Below are positions 8,400-16,401 of a stretch of 20,345 bases of DNA, piece by piece. The DNA is from a virus, in IMG/VR virus record IMGVR_UViG_3300031687_000132, positions 1 to 20,345 of that record. One strand, 5' to 3'. Within the stretch, counting starts at the first letter, position 1; each line of letters opens with the position of its first letter. Made by a program: the position numbers and the translations under genes. The notes under the pieces were generated by a model, which saw only the letters and a program-made list of their open reading frames with translations, was not told where the DNA came from and searched no databases.

Positions 8400-9068
8400 T
8401 TATTTATTGGCTAATCTGTGTAATATTTTATCCATTGTAGTTGCACCCATTTTATTGTGTACAAATTCAACTTTTTTCTTTTGAACAGATTTAGATTCAG
8501 GGTTTGCTTTAATTGAAGAAACTGCAGGCTCTAAAACTTCAGAAAATTCTTCTTTTACGGTTCTAGACTTTAAAACGTTTACCTCTTCACCAACTTTAGG
8601 CTCTTCCGGCATTTCTTCCATTTTAGATTCTTTATCACCTTTTAAATCAGCAATTGCATCTTCAAGATTTTGGATCCTTTTTTCCATACCCTTCCAATCT
8701 GCAACATCTGCTTCTTCTTCCAATTCCTTTTCGTCTTCTTTCTTTTCGTCTTCCGGATGGTCCCCTTCGTAATTTTCTTTTTCTTCTAGGTCTTCGGTAA
8801 CTTCTTCACCCTCTTTAGGTGTAGCTTCGTCTGCAACGTCTCTAATGTCTGCAATAATACCTTCTTCAGAAACAACTAATAAACGGCCATCCTCAAGAAT
8901 ATATTCTCCCACAGGCATAGCAACTTGTTGATCATCGGTAACGATAAATAATTCGCTGTCCTTTTCAAAAGAATCTGCACTAACTATAGTACCATTTTCT
9001 AACTTCATTTCTTCAAGTTTAACCTGAATGTTTAGAAGTTCTTTAATTTGATTTAATTTACTTTTCAT
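8400..9068 (-). CDS. Capsid scaffold-like acidic protein
   Basis: I choose ATG at 9068 (222 aa, MKSKLNQIKELLNIQ) over an in-frame ATG at 9161, because the longer form would overlap a well-supported 53-aa gene and because the recurrent ACCGTTATA motif stands before 9068. An N-terminal helix is followed by a compact part (LENGTIVSADSF, PVGEYILEDGRLLVVSEEGII, about residues 21-74). Then comes a highly acidic Glu/Lys/Asp coiled region (about 80-170, including GMEKRIQNLEDAIADLKGDK) and a basic C-terminus (VQKKKVEFVHNKMG). An acidic coiled middle with a basic C-terminal end, placed between protease and capsid, is the usual build of a scaffolding protein. It probably shapes the procapsid and is then removed by the protease. 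No cleavage site is claimed. Confidence 0.7.
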   Translation of the reverse strand: MKSKLNQIKELLNIQVKLEEMKLENGTIVSADSFEKDSELFIVTDDQQVAMPVGEYILEDGRLLVVSEEGIIADIRDVADEATPKEGEEVTEDLEEKENYEGDHPEDEKKEDEKELEEEADVADWKGMEKRIQNLEDAIADLKGDKESKMEEMPEEPKVGEEVNVLKSRTVKEEFSEVLEPAVSSIKANPESKSVQKKKVEFVHNKMGATTMDKILHRLANK

Positions 9069-9077
9069 AATTATTAA

Positions 9078-9086
9078 TATAACGGT
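9078..9086 (-). promoter_or_regulatory. ACCGTTATA motif before scaffold start
   Basis: ACCGTTATA lies 9 nt upstream of the ATG at 9068, in the 40-nt gap after the 53-aa gene. It is the same 9-mer as at 6652-6660. It could be part of a late promoter or a translation-start element. It also supports the choice of 9068 as the start. Confidence 0.4.
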
Positions 9087-9108
9087 TTTTAATTTAGATT
9101 TTGTATTT

Positions 9109-9270
9109 TCAGTCTGTTCTAGATATAACTCCAATGCCTTGCGCTTGAATAGAGCCATCACAACATTTTCTAGAATAAGTGTTTGTGTCCCAACAAAGAC
9201 AGGCCCTGCCGCTATTAGTGGGTGATGTTCTACTTGGTATAAAACCCGGTTTTCTTTTTTCTTGACCCAT
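9109..9270 (-). CDS. Cys-rich 53-aa protein between protease and scaffold
   Basis: ATG at 9270 shares one base with the TAA of the protease gene (TAATG), and the frame runs 53 codons to TGA at 9109. The N-terminus is basic and Pro/Ser-rich. The core has C24, C26, C36 and C37 in a GRACLCWDTNTYSRKCCDGS segment followed by QAQGIG. The C-x-C and CC pairs could bind metal or form disulfides. I recall similar Cys-Cys-Asp-Gly-Ser small proteins in Bacteroidetes phages but no function. Its place in the head-maturation block and its coupling to the protease suggest a small virion or assembly factor. It is easily missed because an upstream extension of the scaffold frame covers part of it. Confidence 0.72.
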   Translation of the reverse strand: MGQEKRKPGFIPSRTSPTNSGRACLCWDTNTYSRKCCDGSIQAQGIGVISRTD

Positions 9271-9878
9271 TAATTTTTTTTATTTAAAATGTCTTTTATT
9301 TTGTCAATCATTAAATCTTCAGATAATTCTAGGTCCTCTTTTACTTTTGATTTCTGTTCCATTTTATCAATGAAATATCCTTCAATACTAAAAGCCTTTA
9401 CCTTACCCGTTTTCACATAATTATTCCAAACTTCCTCATTATTGACTTTAACGGCCCCCATCCAAGTACCTACAGGAACATCGATTCCGTAAACTCTAGA
9501 TTTGTCCATTTTTTCATCGGCCACCAACCAAGTTTCAACTAAAGTCAAACCTTGTAAATCTTTTTCTCCGTGTTCTATATTTGAATTTGATTGATTGCCA
9601 TTTTGCAAGTACATTTGTGAAGCCTTTGCAATAGTTTCTTTACTGAAAAAAATATAATATTCTTCTCCGTCCGGGCCATTTCTATAAATTGGTTTATTTG
9701 GGATTAATAATGCGCCCATTAATAACCTTTTTTCTTTATCAACTTCAGCAAGTTGTATAGATTCCTGCTTTTTTAAAGCAACAAAATTGGACTCAATGGC
9801 CGGATTTTCTACAATTGCTATACAGTCAATTCCTGCATCTTCATTTTCTTCGTCTAAAACTAATTCTATTATTTGCAT
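9270..9878 (-). CDS. Prohead serine protease, XkdF / S78-2-like
   Basis: A 202-residue protein that matches the XkdF-type capsid maturation protease pattern. It has an N-terminal CIAIVENPAIESNFVAL segment (about 19-35), LLMGALLIPNKPIYR (52-66), the candidate catalytic His at 103 (NIEHGE), LTLVETWLV (111-119), PVGTWMGAVKV (135-145) and the candidate nucleophile Ser164 in KAFSIEGYF. The last 30 residues are charged and helical and may be a linker. It would cleave the scaffold and possibly capsid N-termini during procapsid maturation. It lies upstream of the scaffold-like and capsid genes, its usual setting. The start at 9878 is preceded by the TACGTTATA motif. The third member of a catalytic set is not assigned. 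Confidence 0.8.
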   Translation of the reverse strand: MQIIELVLDEENEDAGIDCIAIVENPAIESNFVALKKQESIQLAEVDKEKRLLMGALLIPNKPIYRNGPDGEEYYIFFSKETIAKASQMYLQNGNQSNSNIEHGEKDLQGLTLVETWLVADEKMDKSRVYGIDVPVGTWMGAVKVNNEEVWNNYVKTGKVKAFSIEGYFIDKMEQKSKVKEDLELSEDLMIDKIKDILNKKN

Positions 9879-9883
9879 ATCAT

Positions 9884-9896
9884 TATAACGTATTTA
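9884..9896 (-). promoter_or_regulatory. TAAATACGTTATA motif before protease start
   Basis: This 13-mer is identical to the one at 17141-17153 and ends 5 nt before the ATG. It lies in the 37-nt gap after the tape measure gene. The TATAAT included here could serve as a -10-like element, but no -35/-33 partner was recognised. Confidence 0.42.
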
Positions 9897-9915
9897 AAAC
9901 TTATTTTTGTATTTG

Positions 9916-12066
9916 TTACCCAATTGTTGCTCCCTGTATAATGTTTCTTTCTAGACTTTGAGCCGTTGTAACGTCACCTGAAACAACAAAAGCCTGAACA
10001 GGTTGCTGTGCTTGGCCTCCTATTGCATCGGCCAATTGATTAGTATCACTTGCCCCCACCACATTAAAAGCAGGCGGTTGCGGAGGTACAGGTTCTGCTG
10101 TAGCCATCGCAGCACCGGCCCCCGGATTAGTAGCGTTTCCACCTCCTGAAGATGGGTTTGTTGCTAAAATACTTTTCACAGATTTAAAACCAATAGCGGC
10201 AGTTGTAGCTATATTTACCAACTTCATTGCAAAACCAAAAGGTGTTGCCGTTTTTGTAGCCAATTCGGCGGTTATACCCTGATAGGTATTTATTAATGCT
10301 GAAGCAGCCGCTGCTGCCTTACCTGCTTTTGAGTTTTCACCTAAAGCAGCCGCAATTCCACCTAGGGTTTTTTTAGCCATCTCTAATTTTGCATCATTAG
10401 CTGCATCTTCTGCATCTGCAATCTGATTAACATAATTGGTTTCAATCTGAAGCAGTTGTTTTTTGGACGCGCCTAGCCTTTTTGCCTTATCTAAAGCAGC
10501 CTGTTTTTCATCTTCTAAAGCAATTTCTTTTTCCTCTGTTTCTTTTTCTAAAAAAGCAGCGAGTTTTTCATCTTCAATTACTTTTGCCTCATCTTCAATT
10601 ACCTTTTTCTTTTCCTTAAAAGAGGCTTCAATATCTAAAAGCATTTGTTCTTTTAGTGTTTTGCTAACCCTTAGTTCTTCTAATTCCTTAATCCTGTCTT
10701 CTCTTTCTGCCTCAATATCAGCAAATTTATTTTCTTTGTCTTTTATTCTAAGACTATCTTTAAAATCTTGAATTGCTAACGCTTTCGCATCTGCCTCATC
10801 ATCTATTTGTTGTATTCTTGCAGCCTCTTCTTTTCTAACTGATACTAATTGACTAGAAAGCTGTTTAGCTTTTACAAGCCTTTGAGTCTCTAAGTTTATC
10901 AATTGCGCCTTTAATTCAAGTTCTGCTTTAATATCTTTTTTATCACTTAAACCTTGTTCGTTTAAATCTTGTTGTGTTTTAAGTTTTAATTTTGCAAGTT
11001 TTATTTGTTTTTCATTAATTTTATCTTCAACTTTTCCTGCTTCTTCTAAAAATTTAATTCTTTGTGCTGCAGAATAAATGTCTTTTTTTGCTGCCTTATC
11101 TAAAAGTGACTGCCTGTCTCTTTCTGCAATTGCTCTTTCTGTAATTAATTCATTTTCAATTTTATGGGCCTTTTTTTTGTCTGCTGCAATCATTAGCGCA
11201 ACCTTGGCTTCCTTTGTAAGTTCTGTTACTAATTTTTTTGTTCCTTCAACCATTGCCTCTACGATCATTACCGCAGGATTCAAAGCCCTGTTTAATTGTA
11301 AAACACCTTTTGAAGCATCATTTAAGGCCCCTGTAAGATTACCTTTAAATAATTTTGATATTGCAGAACCCATAAAGCCTAAACCTTCAACGGCCTGTTC
11401 TACCTTATCCATTACAAATTCCTTTATACTTTTACCAAAACCTTTTAAAGTTTCAATAGGCTCCGTAAATAAGCTAATTAAACCACTTCCTAAAGCAGCT
11501 AACCTATCTTTAAAAACAGAAACAACCGCCCCAACAACTTCCATAACTGCGGCCCACTTTTTTTGGCCCTCTTCTGAACTTGTAAAAGCAGCGTATAAAG
11601 CCCCCATAACAACAACTAAAGCACCTAGGCCGGTAGAAATTATTGCAAGTTTCATTGTCTTAAAACCTTTGGTTGCATTTTTCAACCCCTTTACCATTCC
11701 GCTAAATCCTGAAATTAGACCCCCGGTTTGAGCATCTAATTTTCCAACAACTCCTGAATAATCTACACTAGCTTTTTTAGCATTTACTAAATCTCTTGTA
11801 GCCTTTTTTTGTGAAGCAGAAAGTAATTTAGCACCTTTTTTTTCTAGTGTTATTTTTTGCTTTAATTGCTTAATATAATCTTTAGTATCTTTAATACGGT
11901 TTAATTGTTTAGGACCTAATTTTGATAAAGCCCTTTCCGCATCCAATAATTTCCCTTCCATTATCAGCAATTCATCATTTTGTTCTTCTACAGCCTTTGT
12001 AAGTTTGTCAACATTTTTGACTGCATCCGCCGTGGAAACTTTTACCGTGTAATCTTTTTCTACCAT
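9916..12066 (-). CDS. Tail tape measure protein
   Basis: A 716-residue, highly helical protein with the composition of a tape measure: Lys, Ala, Glu and Leu rich, long heptad-like stretches (about residues 15-100 and 290-560, e.g. LEKETEEKEIALEDEKQAAL), and a hydrophobic segment at about 139-161 (LAIISTGLGALVVVMGALYAAF), as tape measures often have for passage through the host envelope. The C-terminus turns Gly/Pro/Gln/Thr-rich. It sets tail length and holds the tail tip complex. At roughly 0.15 nm per residue this predicts a tail near 105 nm (inference). No lytic transglycosylase or peptidase domain is seen. The start overlaps the stop of a 45-aa gene by 7 nt, indicating coupling. Confidence 0.88.
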   Translation of the reverse strand: MVEKDYTVKVSTADAVKNVDKLTKAVEEQNDELLIMEGKLLDAERALSKLGPKQLNRIKDTKDYIKQLKQKITLEKKGAKLLSASQKKATRDLVNAKKASVDYSGVVGKLDAQTGGLISGFSGMVKGLKNATKGFKTMKLAIISTGLGALVVVMGALYAAFTSSEEGQKKWAAVMEVVGAVVSVFKDRLAALGSGLISLFTEPIETLKGFGKSIKEFVMDKVEQAVEGLGFMGSAISKLFKGNLTGALNDASKGVLQLNRALNPAVMIVEAMVEGTKKLVTELTKEAKVALMIAADKKKAHKIENELITERAIAERDRQSLLDKAAKKDIYSAAQRIKFLEEAGKVEDKINEKQIKLAKLKLKTQQDLNEQGLSDKKDIKAELELKAQLINLETQRLVKAKQLSSQLVSVRKEEAARIQQIDDEADAKALAIQDFKDSLRIKDKENKFADIEAEREDRIKELEELRVSKTLKEQMLLDIEASFKEKKKVIEDEAKVIEDEKLAAFLEKETEEKEIALEDEKQAALDKAKRLGASKKQLLQIETNYVNQIADAEDAANDAKLEMAKKTLGGIAAALGENSKAGKAAAAASALINTYQGITAELATKTATPFGFAMKLVNIATTAAIGFKSVKSILATNPSSGGGNATNPGAGAAMATAEPVPPQPPAFNVVGASDTNQLADAIGGQAQQPVQAFVVSGDVTTAQSLERNIIQGATIG

Positions 12067-12197
12067 TTGATATTGTTTTTAATCTTTTTAAAAGCGTCTT
12101 TTACATTTGTTGGTAATCCGTATTTTCCCTGAGCAATTTTAATATTCTCAGTCTCTCCGTTTGCAATCTTTAGTAAATCTAATATATTTTTTATCAT
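12060..12197 (-). CDS. 45-aa protein overlapping tail and tape measure genes
   Basis: ATG at 12197 overlaps the TGA of the 716-aa tail gene (ATGA, 4 nt). The frame reads 45 codons to a TAG inside the first codons of the tape measure gene (7-nt overlap). The product begins MIKNILDLLKIANGETENIK and ends KDAFKKIKNNIKW: basic, probably two amphipathic helices, no Cys, no membrane segment. Overlap at both ends is strong evidence that it is translated, and it places the product in tail assembly. It could be a small chaperone or a tape-measure partner. No family is recognised. Confidence 0.68.
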   Translation of the reverse strand: MIKNILDLLKIANGETENIKIAQGKYGLPTNVKDAFKKIKNNIKW

Positions 12198-14344
12198 ACC
12201 TTGTTTAATAATTCCATATCACTTTTTCCACTTTGTAGATTTGTAGTGATTGAGTTAATAATATATTTTTGTGAGTTTATTTCAAAAGTATCATTTAGTT
12301 TAAAATCAAATAATATTCTTAACGGTAAATATGATGTTACCTTGGTTATTCTCCTGCTAGAGTTAAAAACATCTATAATATATGGAGAATGATAGGCTGA
12401 AAATAAAGTGTCGCTAAACTCATTTGTTCTAGTGTATTCGTTTATTTCATTATTGAAATTTATGTTTTCTCTGCCCTGATATTGCGCACTTATATATATA
12501 CTATTTGATGGTATCGTATATCCTAATACCTGAGTAACAGTAGTTGCACTTGTAACCAATGAAATTGGAGTCATTCCTCCGATTCTATATATAGCGTAAA
12601 AAATTAAAGGTTTCCCTATGTATGGTTGTTGATTTTCATTTACAGAATAACCCCATTGAATTGTTGTGTCAACGCTACCTGTGACGTTAATTAACCTTTC
12701 GTATTTAAAATGCTCAAATGGTACTAAAACTTTATAAATCTCGGTAGAAGCATTATAATTCACACCCCCTGTTTGACCTTGTGGGTCACCTGAATAACTT
12801 AACGCTCCCCAATTGCTACCTGCTAATTGATTATGTTGTTTAGCTAAAATACTACCTGTACCCTCATATCCATAAACAATTTCATTGTAAGGTAAAGCTA
12901 CGTTTACTTTGTTTTTATTAGTATCAATAAATGAAGAAATATTATAATTTATCGGTGCATCATTTCCGCTAATATCTGAATCTGTATAATACGATAAATT
13001 CCCTGCTGCTCCATAGACAGAAGAACTATCTGCCTCTAAAGGTCTCACTACTATTGTCCCTATTTCATCTACATAAGCCACTAAATTAAACATTTTAAAC
13101 AGCCCTGTAAGAAATGACATTATAGTAACATCAGGTATTTGTTCTTTTACTAAAAAATCAAAATCGTTTGTAATCTGAAAAGAAGTTGTAGTTACTGTAT
13201 CTGTGTAAAAACTTGCGCTACCACCTTGAACAAAATAATAAACCCCGTCAAACTCCCATTCCACATTTGTGAAAGAAATAGATGCCGCTGCTGTAACAAA
13301 AATATTAAAAACTCCGTTTCCTACTAAAGCAAATTGATTTGTAAAAGTTTGGTTTCCTGAAGCACTTGTTGATTGCCAATACGGGCTTCCGTTTAAAGTT
13401 ACATTTACTACATAAGCTGTACTACTTGTAGTTGTAAAACTTAGGCTATTAGTTATAACTCTATTAGGATAGGTTAACATATCAGCAGGAGTAATAATAT
13501 TAGCGCCCGTTGATATTAAATGAGCATTCGCCGGAGAAGGTGTTGCAAAAGCAACTTGACTTGTAATAGACGCCACCTGTTGCGCAGGTTGTACTGCTCC
13601 ACTTTTACGATGTAACCACATATATAAGTTGTAAAAACTAGGATTTGATACATTGAAAAAATCTCTTGAAAAAACTATGTTAGTCGAGTAACCCTCTGCA
13701 ATGTTATACTTTGCCTCAATCTCTAAGATTAATTCATACAATCTAATAGCAAATTTTAATTGGTCCCATTTAAGCCCCTTAACCACTCCATTACTAAAAC
13801 TAACATTATTAGTTCCTGCTACGTCTTCACCTGAATTATAATAAATTCCATCCGTATGAGTAATTAATGGCGCTATGATCTTACTGTCACCAACCTCACC
13901 CATATATGATTTTATGTTTGCAGATGTATAAGGTATGCTATAATCTGAACTTGAAAAAAATAAAGAACCTAATTTATCTTCGCCTAAAATATCAGGTAAT
14001 TCTACCGTATTACCAAAGAAAGTAATATTATAAGTATGAGCAACATTGTTTTTTAATTCAACGCCTTCGAGTTTTATTCTACCTGTTTTATATGGAATTG
14101 TATTTAATTCTATTCTACCATCTTTTTTAATTCTCGCATCAAACCCCCCTACAATATCAAAATTATAATAGTGTTTAAAAATCTTATTATTTACCTTACT
14201 TGCAGGCAGCGAAAATGTTTTTGTAAACGATGTAAAAATCTTAGAAACATCTTTGACATTTTGAATTGTTTCTGTTAACGAAACGCTTTCATCTTTGAAT
14301 AAATCCAACCTTTGCCCCTCAATATACAATTGTAATTTTTGCAT
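12194..14344 (-). CDS. Large tail/baseplate-type virion protein
   Basis: A 716-residue, mostly beta protein beginning MQKLQLYIEGQRLDLFKDES. The first ~130 residues hold a dense set of features I remember from flavobacterial phage proteins of this type: SLTETIQNVKDVSKIFTSFT, FSLPASKVNNKIFKHYYNFD, GGFDARIKKDGRIELN, then an ITFFGNTVELPDILGEDKL segment. The middle (about 250-380) is Ser/Thr/Ala-rich and looks like inserted beta-sandwich material. Later a VKEQIPDVTIMSFLTGLFKMFNLVAYVDE stretch resembles hub-type regions, and the C-terminus (NDTFEINSQKYIINSITTNLQSG) is again beta. Being next to the tape measure suggests distal tail or hub function. The exact role (Dit, hub or receptor contact) is not decided by sequence. 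Confidence 0.65.
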   Translation of the reverse strand: MQKLQLYIEGQRLDLFKDESVSLTETIQNVKDVSKIFTSFTKTFSLPASKVNNKIFKHYYNFDIVGGFDARIKKDGRIELNTIPYKTGRIKLEGVELKNNVAHTYNITFFGNTVELPDILGEDKLGSLFFSSSDYSIPYTSANIKSYMGEVGDSKIIAPLITHTDGIYYNSGEDVAGTNNVSFSNGVVKGLKWDQLKFAIRLYELILEIEAKYNIAEGYSTNIVFSRDFFNVSNPSFYNLYMWLHRKSGAVQPAQQVASITSQVAFATPSPANAHLISTGANIITPADMLTYPNRVITNSLSFTTTSSTAYVVNVTLNGSPYWQSTSASGNQTFTNQFALVGNGVFNIFVTAAASISFTNVEWEFDGVYYFVQGGSASFYTDTVTTTSFQITNDFDFLVKEQIPDVTIMSFLTGLFKMFNLVAYVDEIGTIVVRPLEADSSSVYGAAGNLSYYTDSDISGNDAPINYNISSFIDTNKNKVNVALPYNEIVYGYEGTGSILAKQHNQLAGSNWGALSYSGDPQGQTGGVNYNASTEIYKVLVPFEHFKYERLINVTGSVDTTIQWGYSVNENQQPYIGKPLIFYAIYRIGGMTPISLVTSATTVTQVLGYTIPSNSIYISAQYQGRENINFNNEINEYTRTNEFSDTLFSAYHSPYIIDVFNSSRRITKVTSYLPLRILFDFKLNDTFEINSQKYIINSITTNLQSGKSDMELLNKV

Positions 14345-14345
14345 C

Positions 14346-14374
14346 TATGTTATTTCTATGTTATCGTATGTTAT
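14346..14374 (-). repeat. Three short direct repeats ATAACATA at a gene junction
   Basis: ATAACATA occurs three times on the minus strand (14367-14374, 14357-14364, 14346-14353), spaced 10 and 11 nt, across the stop of the 337-aa gene and the last bases before the next ATG. The first copy is coding (NNIR), so chance is possible; the helical-turn spacing is notable. Confidence 0.5.
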
Positions 14375-15374
14375 TTATGTAATCAAACGCATCTTCAAAT
14401 TCAATTGTGTAATTTATTAACTTGTCATTTATAGATTTTTTTAATTCTATATTTGAAGACTTAACACGTACAGGTATTACAATTTCTGATGCAGGATTTC
14501 TCTTATTGTAAACTACCATCCAAACGTACTCACTTAAAAGTAACTGTTCAAAATATTCAACCGCACCTTCAGGATAATAACCTGAATTTAAAGTATAAGA
14601 TTTTTTAGCCTGTGTATTAAAGGTTTTTACAGGTGCATCATTTACTATGTAATATGGGTCAGGGTCATCAAAACGAATTGTGTTTGATTGATACGTTTCG
14701 TTTTTTCTGCTAAGTTTTTGAACTTCTTTTAAAGAAAACCAAAGGTCTTGCGCTACACCGTATTTATTAATAAAATTTATCTTTCTTCCGTTTCCGTATT
14801 TACTGCAATTTATGCGAGTTATTTTTAAATCTTCACTAATAGCAGAACCTGCCGAAATACTTGTCGATGCTGAAGTGTAAGCATAAGAAGAACTAACACC
14901 TCCACCATTCATTCCTGAAATAAAACCACCCTCGCCAATAGGTACAAATATTTCAAAATCTCTAACGAAATAAGATTCTGATTTTATTGGTGCAATTAAC
15001 CAAGTACCTAGAAAAGTATTTACAGGGTTTACAGGATTAGCACCGTCAATATAAAGGCCATAAGCTTCCCACCCAACATCTGTAAAAACAGTAGGGCTGC
15101 CGACTACACTACCCTCTCCATTTAAACCTGTATAAGCAGTCAGGGTTGTAGTAATATTTATTTTTTGGGGAAAGTTATTAGAACTATAACTTATTGTCAA
15201 GTAATCCCTGCACAATTCAGCTATTTCAAACACACCATTTAAAACCGTTGCTCTATTTTTATTTACCGTGTACCTTAGAGTTCCATCAATTGTTAAAGTT
15301 AATTGTATTGAATTAGCAGATGCCGATGTAGACTTGGTTTTATACTGTGGACTTCTTAATGCTATATTTGCCAT
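14361..15374 (-). CDS. Virion protein, probably distal tail
   Basis: A 337-residue beta-rich protein beginning MANIALRSPQYKT. Landmarks are LTLTIDGTLRYTVNK (about 26-40), a GVFEIAELCRDYLTI segment (47-61), a Ser/Gly/Ala-rich linker (about 160-180), NFINKYGVAQDLWFSLKE (about 204-221) and a C-terminal IELKKSINDKLINYTIEFEDAFDYINNIR. Proteins with the FINKYG...LWF pattern are, as I recall, common in Bacteroidetes phage structural modules without a solved role. It stands between the tail-completion-like gene (3-nt gap) and the large tail protein (16-nt gap), so it probably acts in the same complex as the latter, for example as a distal tail or baseplate component. Confidence 0.6.
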   Translation of the reverse strand: MANIALRSPQYKTKSTSASANSIQLTLTIDGTLRYTVNKNRATVLNGVFEIAELCRDYLTISYSSNNFPQKINITTTLTAYTGLNGEGSVVGSPTVFTDVGWEAYGLYIDGANPVNPVNTFLGTWLIAPIKSESYFVRDFEIFVPIGEGGFISGMNGGGVSSSYAYTSASTSISAGSAISEDLKITRINCSKYGNGRKINFINKYGVAQDLWFSLKEVQKLSRKNETYQSNTIRFDDPDPYYIVNDAPVKTFNTQAKKSYTLNSGYYPEGAVEYFEQLLLSEYVWMVVYNKRNPASEIVIPVRVKSSNIELKKSINDKLINYTIEFEDAFDYINNIR

Positions 15375-15377
15375 TGT

Positions 15378-15920
15378 TTATTTTTTTGTTCCTAATATTA
15401 TTGCGTCTTCTACGTCTAAGAAAAAACCCTCTACCATTTCTTTTGGTAAATCTTCTAAAAGTTGATCAAAAGGTTTAGTGAAAAAATGGTTTGCTTCAAT
15501 ACCTTTATTGTAAATGCTCCTAGCAATTAACCACGACATTGTTTCGTAAGACATAAATCGACCCAACTCTGTACGCCATTGAAATTTCTTTTTATTAAGC
15601 CATTCGGTAACTCCTTTTTTCAACCCACCTTTTGGACCTGTTCCACTTCCATAACGAAAATCAGAAAGTGCTGAAGCCGGATAAGTCGAAGTTTTTCCTT
15701 GAACTCCTTTGTCTACAAATTTACCGTAAGGCTCCATTAAAAAGTCAATTAAAAAAAAATCTTTTTCAGTTTGTACATTATAGGTCATTGTATTATACAA
15801 ATCACCCCCTGCTTTGTTCTGTCCGTACTTGTTTACGTCACTTTTAAGGTTGTTCTTAGCCTCTTGTACCACATTGCTAGCAAAAGTGCTTAAAACAGCT
15901 TCTAATCTCTTCGTGTTCAT
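15378..15920 (-). CDS. HK97 gp10-like tail completion / head-tail joining protein
   Basis: This 180-residue protein has the hallmarks of the HK97-gp10-type family: an N-terminal helix (about 5-28), a GGDLYNTMTYNV segment (39-50), then YGKFVDKGVQGK (65-76), the typical 'Y..F...G' region, followed by a Lys-rich stretch and a helical C-terminus (LLEDLPKEMVEGFFLDVEDAI). Such proteins complete the neck or the tail end that meets the head. It lies 1 nt after the tail-terminator-like gene and before the large tail genes, a normal position for neck and tail completion genes. The family call is moderately strong. Confidence 0.7.
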   Translation of the reverse strand: MNTKRLEAVLSTFASNVVQEAKNNLKSDVNKYGQNKAGGDLYNTMTYNVQTEKDFFLIDFLMEPYGKFVDKGVQGKTSTYPASALSDFRYGSGTGPKGGLKKGVTEWLNKKKFQWRTELGRFMSYETMSWLIARSIYNKGIEANHFFTKPFDQLLEDLPKEMVEGFFLDVEDAIILGTKK

Positions 15921-15921
15921 T

Positions 15922-16401
15922 TTAGCAAATTAAAATATCGTTATAAACTAAAACATCTAAAGTGCAGGTCCATCCGGCAAGTTGATTTTCAAAACGATCA
16001 AAAAACGGAACCATTGATGAAGTACCTTCAACCTGAAACATATCTGTGTACAAATCGCCTAATCTTAATCTTTGGGTTAATTTATTTAATACTGATAATT
16101 GAGTATTTAAAACGTCCTGCAGATTATTATTTCCTACAAATTTGTCTATTGTTTCTGTCTTTGAATAATTTACAAGGTCGCAAGCTAAAATACTTATACT
16201 AAATCGAAGGACCTGCCTGTCATCAACTACGTTATTTACAATAATATGTCCCAATGGAAAAATATCCTGTTTGTTTAAATTTACGTCAGTTATGTCTCCG
16301 GTGGTGACTGTGTTAATATTTATATCTTCTAATAACGCATTTTTTATTTCCTGCGTTAATTTATAATATCCCCGGATTCCGATATTTGCTTCTATACTCA
16401 T
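15922..16401 (-). CDS. Tail-terminator-like virion protein
   Basis: This 159-residue protein begins MSIEANIGIRGYYKLTQEIK. It has GDITDVNLNKQDIFPLGHIIVNN (about 35-57), an alternating hydrophobic strand with ISILACDLVNYS (69-80), DVLNTQLSVLNKLTQRLRLGDLY (95-117), and a C-terminal PFFDRFENQLAGWTCTLDVLVYND. Alpha/beta proteins of this size with a '..NQLAGW...D' ending next to gp10-like genes usually close the tail tube (tail terminator). ATG at 16401 directly follows the TAA of the frameshift frame, so its translation is probably linked to the chaperone message. The role is inferred from position and pattern. Confidence 0.58.
   Translation of the reverse strand: MSIEANIGIRGYYKLTQEIKNALLEDININTVTTGDITDVNLNKQDIFPLGHIIVNNVVDDRQVLRFSISILACDLVNYSKTETIDKFVGNNNLQDVLNTQLSVLNKLTQRLRLGDLYTDMFQVEGTSSMVPFFDRFENQLAGWTCTLDVLVYNDILIC

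Noticed and set aside
9069-9161. Upstream start of the scaffold-like gene (ATG at 9161)
   Set aside because: It would overlap the well-supported 53-aa gene by 53 nt and adds a segment unlike the rest of the protein. ATG at 9068 has the ACCGTTATA motif before it.
11078-11731. 217-codon plus-strand open frame
   Set aside because: It is antisense to the tape measure gene. Its Ser/Phe/Ala composition is the reverse reading of Lys/Ala/Glu-rich helices.
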